Shown: positions 53,925-64,000 of the stretch, piece by piece
Position numbering within the stretch: position 1 is the first letter of the stretch
Layout of the letters: every line of letters begins with the position of its first letter
Assembly (NCBI GenBank): GCA_900095095.1
Contig: FMBT01000390.1
Span: 1 to 64,000, forward strand
Direction of reading: 5' to 3'
DNA length: 64,000 nucleotides
Source of the DNA: Fragilariopsis cylindrus CCMP1102
Lineage: Eukaryota > Bacillariophyta > Bacillariophyceae > Bacillariales > Bacillariaceae
The notes under the pieces: generated by a model
What the model was told of the DNA's origin: nothing
The model's database searches: none
What the model saw: only the letters and a program-made list of their open reading frames with translations
Program-made: the position numbers and the translations under genes

Positions 53925-55784
53925 CTTGGCGTTCGATAGTGGTTACTAACTTTCTCTGTGGAAGGTGATTACTATGAGTCTCTGTCATTGACTATTGACT
54001 GTTGACTTCGATGAGGAGGAGTTGTGAGTTGTGAATAGTATTTCTTGTGGGACTTAAAAGATACGAAGATACTAGAGCAGAATAGCATTGTTCATCGACT
54101 GAACTCACTCAAATGGACACCTTTCAAGAAAAAGTTAAACATTGGTAAAAGACATACTGTACCTGTGTAAATCCTCAGTCAAATAATGATACAGCAACCA
54201 TCTCCAGAAGTATTAGAGAGAATCAACCTGGTTTGCGGAAAACACAGGAGAAATTGTTCTTTTTGGATCCATATTATGTCATTCTTTCTAAATGGCAGCA
54301 ACGGCGCCGCCTGATGTCTGGGAGGAACTGACAACAAAGCAAGCAAAATTTTGAAGAAGTATTTGCATCGGAAGATGTTTCTTGTAGATGACAATCAGTG
54401 GGGTGCATTTCCAACTCTTCTCACACACAATATCAATAGTATTAAATATCATTTCTTCAATCACATTGAACATTACTATCAAGAGGACACTCTAGAAATT
54501 GGACATGCAGGACACTCTAGAAATTGAACATGCTTGATGGGAAGTGATTGTGCCAAAGGAGCTAACAAGAAAGGTTGTAATGAATGAAGCAGTGTCTTCT
54601 TGTAGGAACAGGGTGCAGTAGTTGTTGGAATATACCAAATGAACAGAGACTACGACACTGACAGTAACAATAATAGCAGGAATGGACAAATACAATATGC
54701 AAGAACATATACAAGGCTAGCTAGGAGGAGGTAACAAAGGAGACTGGGTCCAATCCTAGGTAAAAATGTTCTTGACATTTCAATCGTGAGTGCCATACCT
54801 TGCAAGAAGGGAATTATTTTATTTGCATCAGAATTTGAATCAAATAGTATTCCATCATCAACCTGACAATAAGAATTCATTCAACCATACCCTATAGATA
54901 TCAATAGTCTTAAAATAGGGAGAGAAGTTTGAATGGATTTGGTCTATGGAGGATAATTCTATGGGAGGTTGTACAGGTATGGGAAGACAATTTTTGAATC
55001 ACCACAAGAGGTGCATATAAGAGAGGAGAAATATGAATAAAATAATAGAGTACTGTGTTGAAAGAATAATAGAGTACTATAGTATTATAGTAGTATTGTT
55101 ATATTACTAAGTAAGGCAGTTGGATTTATTATTCGAGCTTTGAAAGGAGATCCATTATCACTGGGTATGTTCAACATATTTTTTGATGGTATGAATATCA
55201 TACCATGTGTCTTAGAATTGACACCCATCAGATAAATAATGGTTGCACCTAACATCATCTTATATGCCGCTGGGCAGAATGTCTCTCCGTGCCATTGTAC
55301 AGACATGGATTTTACCCTCTAACCACATTTGAGAGTGTTTTGGGGAGAGGTACCACCAGCATTTCTAATTATATTTCCAGCACAAACACCTATCATCCTG
55401 TGCCACTCTTCAACATCTGTAGTGTGGTACAGGGCAGGGCAGATAGTTTGCTGGAACTTATAACTACTATTACCAACAATACAGCTCTTCCCAAAACACA
55501 CTAATGCTTTGCTCTTCCCATAGCTTGTGCTTTGGGTTCTCAAAATTTTCACAATTCCAATCCCGTGAGTTACTAGTTACTCAGGAAGACTGGATCATGT
55601 CAGGATTGTATAATCTAATAGTATTACTTTATAGTTCCTTCTTGACATACACCCTAGTTTTGATATAAGGTTTGTTTAGAGTAAATGTACGATGGCAAAA
55701 GCCCCAAAAGGTCAACTCTTGCAGATGTTACTAATACTACAGTACTCAAAAGTTGCTATAATTTATTTATACCTAGATACTAAT
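53925..55784. other. Gene-poor region left of the LTR element
   Basis: About 1.86 kb with no intact recognisable gene. Several short minus-strand frames (54650-54880, 55085-55306, 55319-55552) have somewhat protein-like content but no known domain; they may be remnants of a decayed gene or element. A 25-bp direct tandem repeat is listed separately. The hydrolase promoter must lie just after 53924. Confidence 0.5.
54484..54533. repeat. 25-bp tandem repeat, two copies
   Basis: Unit beginning AGGACACTCTAGAAATTG at 54484-54508 and again at 54509-54533, differing at one position. Located in the gene-poor region. Confidence 0.9.
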
Positions 55785-56151
55785 TGTTGAAATACAATAG
55801 ACACCCTCTGCGATCTGAGGTACTTGTGATTGATATGGCTATGTAATGCTTGAAGAGACTGTATGTTTGCTAGTTAAATTAGTTATTTATATATTTCCCT
55901 ATTGCATAGATAATTAATAAATAATGAGTAGTGACATGACAGTGGAGGTGCAGTGTGATAGAGGTGCAATGATATTCATTTGCACAATGTAAACACAACA
56001 CATCGCCTCTCGTCAATTGTCAGCCACACAACTAGATAACTTCACATGTTTTATTGTTGTGAGGAAGCGACGTGCACAGATGTCATAATGTATATGATCC
56101 GCGACTACCACAAAAACCTCACGGGACTCCAAATAAATTGAATCCGCAACA
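55785..56151 (-). repeat. LTR, left copy (3' LTR of the minus-strand element)
   Basis: 367 bp, starts TGTTGAAATACAATAG and ends CCGCAACA on the plus strand; matches 63131-63496 almost throughout. The adjoining internal sequence read towards it on the minus strand (ATATAGGAGTG) is only weakly purine-rich. Confidence 0.95.
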
Positions 56152-59100
56152 CACTCCTATATTTGATATATAGAACAGTATGTTAATGTATCGAATATAC
56201 ATACCTTTAAATGATATTCAATTAGGTGAAGACCCACCCTTCTTGGCATCCGAATATGCCTTGTGATACTTGGCAATGGATTCCTCTGTATGTCCCATAA
56301 TAGAATTCCTGTGAGTTCTAAATAGGCAACCCTGTAGGGGCTTGGTCAAATAGTCGGATACCATTTCCTTAGTTGGATGATATATAACACTCATTCTTCC
56401 ATCCTTGATCTTACTTGTTACATAGAAATATCGAATGTTGATGTGTCTAGTCCTTTTGGTACTAGATTGTTTACCATTTCTTGCTAATAGAATTGTACTT
56501 GTATTATCTTGTTGTATCACAATTTCAGATCCAATCTTCTTCAAAATTGAATCGTTGTTAATTGATTTGAGCTGTTCTCCTACAAACAACTGCACCCATT
56601 CAACAAAGTTCATTGCATCATTGACCCCAACTAATTCTGCTTCCGTAGAGCTCTTGGTGTTGATCTTTTGCTTAATTGACATTGCCAATAGGGCGCCTTG
56701 TCCCAGTGTTAATACAGCACCGGTATGGCTTCTCATATCCTTGTGTATTGCAAACGATGCATCCACTGACCATAGTAGTTTTCCAGTACCATCCCATCCC
56801 AACACGAGTGGAATGGATATAGTTAGCCGTAAATATTTGATCACCCTGGTTAATTTCCGGTAATCTGACTGGGTTGGAGCTTTCACTCTAGTACATAGAT
56901 ACGCGACAGCTACTTGTAGGTCTGGTCTCGCTCTCTTTGAAGCAAACAGCAGCCTAGCTGTTGTTCGATGGAAGAAATCCGCTTCTTTTTCATTAAGCAG
57001 TGGTGAATCTTCATCCGCATCAAACAAGTTGGCACTTGCTGGTGTAGGTGATGTTCCCCTCATATCATTAGGCATTTCGTCCAGGATATCCTCCAAGTAG
57101 CCGTACATAGTGAAGATTACCTTCCCCTTCTCACTGTAATCAATAGTGATACCGAGATAGTCATGGACCAATCCGGTGGTAGCAGCAAGTGGTTTTCTTG
57201 TTGTACCAAATTGCTTGTTGAGGTCGGTTAGTACCGAATCCACAACAGATTGCTTGACGTGTGATATCTTTAAGTCATCCACATGGAATTGGATCGTAAC
57301 TTGGTTGCCATCAATCATTTTATTGAACGTGCATCCATCATAACAATTTGTTCATATCCCCATTCCACTAATTGCTTACTAAGCTTGTCGTAGAATAATT
57401 TAGCACCAAGTAGTGTACCATACACTGCTTTAGTCAGCTTGGCATAGAGATGTTTCTTTCCATTCTTGCCAGGTACAAGATTCTTCGTGTACTCAGGGTT
57501 TATTTTGCATATCATATCGACCATTACTCCATCGAATTTGAGCCAGCAGTCATGGTCTGCTGGCCAGTCAGCTTGTAGGAATGCTCCCGGGATGTTGCAT
57601 GTGGCAACATATCTGCCTTCTATCGCATCCATTAAACATGATGTCATCAGTGCATATATCGACACTGTCGGGGAGCTAGACTCTTCCTTAGTGATGTATT
57701 CTCTTTGTGGCCGGCCATCGGCACAGCCTCTGGCCTTGATCTTTCCACAGCGCTTTCTTTTTAAGAACATGAGGTAGTTGAGAGCCTCATAACGTATGTG
57801 TTGATTGACTTCAGATGGATTAAGCATTTTTACTGCATTCATTCCTAAAAGATTATCATCAAGTTCTTTCACTGTTGCTTCATACCCAAGATCCTTGAAT
57901 TCCTTCAGGCCTCTGTTAAAACCATACTGTGGCGTAGACTTGGATGCTTCGATGTTGTTGTAAGAGGCAATGGTGTTGAGAACATAAGCATGTGATGATT
58001 GGGCGAACGCCCAATATGAACCCAGGTCCGACACAAGCTCGGACGGAACAGATGGTTCCTCTACTGCAGTATCAATGACTTTGTCGTTGTTAGGTACTAC
58101 AGTATTGTCTTGTATTAGGTCATCATCGAGATCTTCTTCTATCAAGTGTGTACCGTCATTGATGATGGGATACTTCTTTTTCTTATCGCTGCCACACTCC
58201 TGCTTTGCAGCTGGTGTAGTAGTAGTAAGAGCCACTGTTGGATTGTTGGCTGATCGGGTTCTATTGTCAAAGATGACAGGTTCTACACCCTGATTGTGTT
58301 GCTGTATTGGGTTCTGAAAGAAGTCTATCTGCGAGTCCGGGTCATCCGAACCAAACCCTTTTGAGTCAGGGTCTGCATCATTATCTGGATTGTCTTTAAG
58401 TTCCAGTTTCCTTTCTTTGTCAGGTTCATCTTGATATTCTTCATCCATTTTAAAGTCAGCATCAGACGCATTGCTGTCATCATCATTATTATCATTGGCA
58501 GCGAAGTCATCAAGTGTGATCTTGCCATTCATGTCAGAGAATTCTAAACCTTCTGGCTGTCCTTCCTCATTGCCAATGTGATTGACAGCTGTAATGGTGG
58601 CCTCACTTGTAGGTATTATTACAACCCTGTTGACCGATACGACTTGTTTGGTGCTTAGTTTGAACACGCTGTGTCCACTGCCATTGTCAGCCCTACCGAT
58701 GTACAAAGCATCGATTGACCTCTCTTGATCAGTACTGTTTGTACCACCTGTGAGACCTTGGACGTATTGCCCTATTTTGATAGTAGGACATCTGAATTTC
58801 TTACCACTAACGATTTCTCTTGGTGATAGGATGGCATGTATTCCATTGCTCTTAGGTAGAGAGTTAATCAATTGAGCAACTTGGTGTACCATTTCAATGG
58901 TGAACCTCATTGGAAGTTTCTTGTAGGGCATCATTAGCCTAACGGCTCGGATCCTCTCCTTGAGGAATCTTATTTGCCTTTCAATAGTCTCCACATGCCT
59001 GTCAGCATCACATGTTGATAATGTTATATTGTATGGATCTCCTTCAAGCTCGTGCTTGATGGATTTGAATGCTCCGTCAGCTTCAATCGTTACGACCTTA

Positions 59101-62100
59101 AATACACTCCTACTTTTGTAGGACTGTACTATTTTTAGAATGCACGCCAGTATGGCTTCACGATTATTCTTTCTTACACAGTACGTTTGTAGCAGTCCAA
59201 TGTGCTTGGAGTGGGCTATTAGGAACTTGACTCCATTCACATGCATAAGATCGATTGATATGTGGACATCAGTGTATTCTTTCAGTATGAATGATGGGAG
59301 TTCTGAAGTATCGTTCTCCGGCATCTTGCTTGGCCGTTTGACAGTCTTTCCTTTCAGGATGGGACGTCTGGACCATAGATCTTCTTTGCAATACGAATGT
59401 CCCTTCTGGTGAACCTGTTGTAGCCTATGATGTTGTGTTCCACTGCATTGGCCAGGTCAATGTCGCTAGGACATGCCAGTACTTGTTGTAGTTCTCTAAC
59501 CTTGGCAGCTCTTCTGCAGTCAATTGCTGAGAACTGTGCGCTCTCGCCTTTGACAGTTTGATGTGCCATTACAACATGATCGTTGCTATCCGTACCGATG
59601 TCAATACAGTACATGCCATTGGATGTCTTAGCGAACCGTATGTACGAGCCGTCATCGTTGAATACATATATAGCATTGTCAATCGCACTGTCCATACTAC
59701 CCTTTTAGTTTCGGTAAGCATGGCCAGTGATAGAAGGTTAGCTACTCCATTTGGATAGTAGTAATACCCATCACGAGGAAGAGGCAGTGTGTTGAGGTCA
59801 TCACAAAGACGTCCTATGTCATTAACTTGGAACTTCGAATCGGTGGTTCGAACAGCGATGGATTTGCTGTCATCAGAAAGTATGTCAGCTAGAGGAAGGC
59901 ATCCTTAAATATGTGAATACTAGATCCACTATCAAGAGCAATGGTGGTCCGTGGGCCAACATTCTTACCCCCACTCCTTGCTTCCGGTGGTTGAACTGTC
60001 CGGACATTTCAAGTGTCGGAGGCAAATTAGAAACAAAGATAGGATCAGTAGTAACAGATACAACTTGGTGGTTGAGTACATAAGCACTATTCCAAATCAT
60101 ACCACCAGTCCAGTAAGGAGAGATGGCGTCATACCATGTGACGTCGAGATAAGATGGATCATCTATAGGATAGAATGATTGAGGTATAGTCGGAGCGGGC
60201 AGAGCATTACGGGTTTTATATCGTATTGGTTCCTTTGGTACCAGGTCTGGGTCCGAGGATTGGATCGGACCTGGGTTTGAGTGGGCCAGTAATCGGCCCA
60301 TGGTTGCGTTATTATAGAACGCTTGGTTGCAAGTCGCTTTCTAGCATGGTACATACCAGAGTGCCTCCCTGAGGAACTCTTGTTGTTGCTGGAATTATGT
60401 CTTCTACATATGCCTGAAGGGCGTATGGCCATCGATGGATTAGTGTTTATTCGAACACTAGACATCAAACGTTCAAATCGTTGAATGCAATTGAAAATTG
60501 GATCAATATAGTTGAAATGACGGAAAACACAAGACTCAATTTGAACTATGGCAGTACCGACTGTCAAGATAGAGTTAGCGATTGCTTGGAGTAGCTTGTA
60601 GGCAATTCCAAACATTGGAATGAATATGTTGTTGAAACACATTGCTGAAACGACAGTAGGTAGGCATCCTTGGTTGTATAGAAGCCAAGTTAAGCAAATC
60701 AATCCATAGATGGGTTTGATCCATCCAGTGTCGTACGGTTCATAGGGCATTCGATCTTCCGTTGTTAAGACCGGCCGTGACGAAAATCCTGAGTGTAACC
60801 TGCAATGTAACCTTGGTTCACTTCTATACCCAGAATATGCTTAAATCCATTGATTGTCATCTTGTGGAAGGAAGGCTTGTTGTATTGTTGGAATACATCA
60901 TTGATTGTGTTATTTCTAATCACATTTTCAAGTTGTTCACGAGAATTGATGTGACACTCTATCATCTTTCGAGTTACCTTGTTGATCCAACGTGTAGGCT
61001 TGCGCCTTTGTTGGTATGATGCCACTGCAACAATAGTATGATGCAGTAGAACATGAGCTGCAGGGTAATGGATTGGTGCATCATCTCTGCCGATTTCACC
61101 ACACATAACCTCATACCGGGCACGGTTGTGTCCGATGTGTTCTTTGTGTCTGTATGTCTCCTCTTTGAGGAGACGCACGGTGTTGTATGGAGTGGTGCTT
61201 GACACACTGCAATCATCCTCATTCGGATATCAGTTGAGGCTTCAAGTGACATCACAATCTTCAAAGATATCTGTGAAAATCCTCGACGTCCTTGATCCCT
61301 GCAGTCTGTAGCTTTAAACGAAGTATATCTGAGTAGTCCACAATAGCTTCTGGTGTTGTACCTCCATATTCATGACTAATGAGGCCCGGATTATCTACTT
61401 CATAGTGTCGAATACGGACATGATCGCCTGAATTGTTCACTCTTTGAGCTGTTAGATATACCACTAATTCAAAATCTTGTTTGTGGTTGATCGCATAACT
61501 AGGTCGTTCATGCAATATCCTATCCCGCCGTTGATTGGACTCTTCAGATGAAGATTCTTCAGCATTGGCTGCTTGATCGACCACATGTGCAAAGCACAAT
61601 AGGTCGGGTTCGTTGTCGTCATAAGCCTCATCAGCATCCTGCAGTCCTGCAAAACTAGCACCGATGAACATTTCCTCATCAGCTTCAGCTGTTGCTTCGC
61701 TAATAATGGAAGCCATAACTGTTGCATTGAAATCAGCTTGATTAGTGTCCGTACACTCCTCAGTTTCTTCAACAACGACGTCGTCGATGGTTGGTTCTTC
61801 ATGGGTGGGAGCATCATTTGGAATGATATCTCCACTTCATTTTCAATAACAGGGTCGATAGTTTCGTGATAGGACACGATAGCTGTCTCAGCCTCTGTTT
61901 GATTGGTATTGTTATTATCAGCTGGTGTCATCTTGAATGTTTCAGTAAAGATAATGCTTCGCTCACAGTATTAGGATAACATGAGCTGTTGTTGACAGAA
62001 TATGTTTTCACTAGTTCTGCACGGGCTTTGCTGTTAAGCGAATTCTTGATGATTAACCTGGCAACTGTTCTATCTTTGACAATATCATCGATAGGAGCTT

Positions 62101-63130
62101 GTTTCTCTTCAGTAAGGAGGTGGTATTCTTTGAATGTACATGGAGTATGATATCTTGATAATACTTTATCATAGATGGTTTGACCCACTATAAATTTACC
62201 ACAAGTGAATACAGCCGATTCGTATCGGTCCATACTTCTTCTGCATAGTCTGCATCAGAAACACTCTTCACTTGTTTATAACCGAATGTTGAATGTAGAG
62301 AGTGCAGGTTCTTGAATTCTTGATCAACCTTCACATTGCTTTGGTTCTGCGCACAAACAGATCTAAGGATGAGCAGGAATGCTATTAAATCCTTTTTCTT
62401 TTCTGCATCAGCCATACGTTTGTCCATACGACAGTATGTTAGCACGTTGCTGTCAATGTTTCCAATGGCAATGCGATAATAACCTTCCACAATTCTACTG
62501 TATTGATTCCAGTTCGACGACTGGATTTTAACAGCGTGTGGTATTCAGCGTCCATTTGCTCCTTAAGAGCAGGATTGAAACATACTAGTGTGTTACCACC
62601 AGTTTCTGCACCATCTTCATCCAGGATTGGAGTCAGATTGGAATGCACTTCCGGACTTTCCTTCGGTGTAATGAAATCGGTCCTCAATTTAGGTTCTAGA
62701 TCCAGAATAGCTGAATCAAGCCCATAGGCTGCTGCCTCGGCAGCAGTACCAGCTAGGCTCTTCTGAAACACACGAAACTGACCAGCCTTGTTACCATTAC
62801 CATCAGCAATTACAATGCCTTTCATGGAGCTGTTGCCGGATGCCAAACCTTTGAAGGAAGATTTCGGTGTAGCCGTTTGTTTCTTCTTAGCAGAAGCGTT
62901 GTTGTTGTTACCCTTCTTCTGTTGTTGTTTCTTCTTTGATCCAGCTGCCTTCCCTGATGTGGTATCAGTCGTTGCGGCTGTTGCCTTGTTGTCGGCAGTA
63001 CCACTTGGAGGAGTACTGGATTCGTTATTTTGAGTCATCGTTAGAGTTGATATCTGGTATATTTGACTGTATCGATGGTTGTTATTGATTCGATTCGATC
63101 GGATCAATGGCTTTGATTATTTATCAATTA

Positions 63131-63496
63131 TGTTGAAATACAATAGACACCCTCTGCGATCTGAGGTACTTGTGATTGCTATGGCTATGTAATGCTTGAA
63201 GAGACTGTATGTTTGCTAGTTAACTTAGTTATTTATATATTTCCCTATTGCATAGATAATTAATAAATAATGAGTAGTGACATGACAGTGGAGGTGCAGT
63301 GTACAGAGGTGCAATGATATTCATTTGCACAATGTAAACACAACACATCGCCTCTCGTCAATTGTCAGCCACACAACTAGATAACTTCACATGTTTTATT
63401 ATTGTGAGGAAGCGACGTGCACAGATGTCATAATGCATATGATCCGCGACTACCACAAAAACCTCACGGGACTCCAAATAAATTGAATCCGCAACA
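63131..63496 (-). repeat. LTR, right copy (5' LTR of the minus-strand element)
   Basis: 366 bp, same ends as the left copy. The element's promoter would lie here, reading leftwards. Confidence 0.95.
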
Positions 63497-64000
63497 GTTT
63501 ATAACACGCGTAAAATATCGTGAAATCCCTTATATAACTGGAATCCTGTTAACATTTCCAATAGAAGATCTAGAAAACCGTCTTTCTCCACAACTATTCA
63601 ACCACAAATAAAGTATGGCCAAAAATATCAGCAACAATAAGTAAATCAAAAATATCCAGTCAAAAATATATATATAACTAGTAAGACAACGGTCGACCAG
63701 CCTATTATTGATCTATATTAGTACACTATTAAGTAGGAACATCATCAAATCTATCGTCAATGCACTGATTCAACACTTCTAATACCGGTTGTACTCTTGT
63801 TGATTGTTCTCATGTCAAAAATATAGTACCTAGGTGGTCAAAGGATGTAGCTATATGATAACATTGATGAGGTTAATATAGGTGTTCAAGCGCCGCCAAA
63901 TACATATATATATATTTATATAATACTTCTATCTCAGTCAATATTCGGTCAAAAATAAAGTTATAGGTAGTCAAAATGTAGCCGCCAATGTTCTCAGTTA
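63497..64000. other. Region right of the LTR element, with repeated CAAAAATA words
   Basis: About 500 bp. The first 115 bases (63497-63611) are open in one plus-strand frame (TRVKYREIPYITGILLTF and so on) and could be a gene fragment or chance. Beyond it the word CAAAAATA occurs at least five times (near 63620, 63648, 63661, 63816 and 63951), often after GT, TG or GG, plus two GCCGCCAA words. No family recognised. Confidence 0.4.

Larger units (their letters stand above)
55785..63496 (-). mobile_element. Ty1/Copia LTR retrotransposon (diatom CoDi-like), broken copy
   Basis: A 7.7-kb element read on the minus strand, bounded by direct LTRs of 367 and 366 bp that start TG and end CA. Parts in element order: a Gag-like region (about 60.3-63.1 kb) with a Lys/Gln/Asn-rich start, an aspartic-protease D-S-G motif near 59.9 kb, integrase (about 58.8-59.7 kb), and reverse transcriptase plus RNase H (about 56.2-57.8 kb) with the F-H-V-D-D catalytic box and a KTRHINIRYFYV-type RNase H end. 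Protease-integrase-RT-RNase H order is Copia. The coding region is broken in roughly ten places. The LTRs differ at only about six positions (about 98% identical), suggesting a fairly recent insertion. No target duplication is visible and no clear tRNA primer site was found. Confidence 0.93.

Noticed and set aside
63497-63611. Gene interrupted by the LTR element
   Set aside because: The left flank does not continue the open frame and no target duplication links the two sides.
1-64000. tRNA or rRNA genes and CRISPR arrays
   Set aside because: Looked for T-loop words (GGTTCGA) and regular direct repeats by eye. Found only hits in coding or intron sequence. A tRNA scan would be needed to be certain.

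Overview
The window looks like nuclear DNA of a diatom (a photosynthetic stramenopile). Several proteins begin with a signal peptide followed by an ASAFAP-type cleavage motif with an aromatic residue at +1. These are phosphoribulokinase (AFAPS), threonyl-tRNA synthetase (AFTPP), a proton-translocating transhydrogenase (AWAPS) and a Tic22-like protein. The DNA is AT-rich, genes are dense on both strands, and proteins carry Asn/Gln/Ser runs. Introns are short: 17 can be placed, mostly 89-200 bp, with GTAAGT or GTACGT donors.

Layout. 1-0.5 kb: 5' part of phosphoribulokinase. 0.5-2.9 kb: gene-free, ending in a terminal-inverted-repeat element with internal palindromes. 3.1-14.2 kb: EDR2_C-domain protein, S49 (SohB-like) protease, Tic22-like protein, fused alpha-beta transhydrogenase (5 exons) and a lysine-methyltransferase-like protein. 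14.7-32.4 kb: membrane-anchored SET protein, Cys-rich secreted protein, kinesin-light-chain-like TPR protein, ALG6, an unknown probably plastid-targeted protein, rRNA-processing factor Efg1 and a DNAJC11-like protein without a J domain. 33.1-54 kb: Mpv17/PMP22, PEX11, PHO80-type cyclin, a Stowaway-like MITE, a small plastid SH3-like protein, a membrane protein with an apparently permuted VWA domain, ThrRS, ribosomal protein eL37 (ATG in its own exon), a second membrane-anchored SET paralogue, a bromodomain protein and an alpha/beta hydrolase. 54-64 kb: gene-poor, mostly a Ty1/Copia LTR retrotransposon on the minus strand with nearly identical LTRs.

There is no operon logic; most neighbours are divergent or convergent single genes with short shared promoters or 3' regions. 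Themes are plastid metabolism and biogenesis (PRK, Tic22, transhydrogenase, ThrRS), organelle membranes (Mpv17, PEX11, DNAJC11-like), ER glycosylation (ALG6), ribosome biogenesis (Efg1, eL37) and regulation (cyclin, bromodomain, SET proteins).

A technical pattern matters for anyone using this window. Seven host genes between 1 and 29.3 kb are interrupted by single-base shifts, several at homopolymers. None of the recognisable host genes from 29.7 to 54 kb is. This looks like uneven consensus quality. The best candidates for new biology are the permuted VWA/W-repeat membrane protein, the pair of transmembrane SET proteins and the plastid-type presequence on the transhydrogenase.
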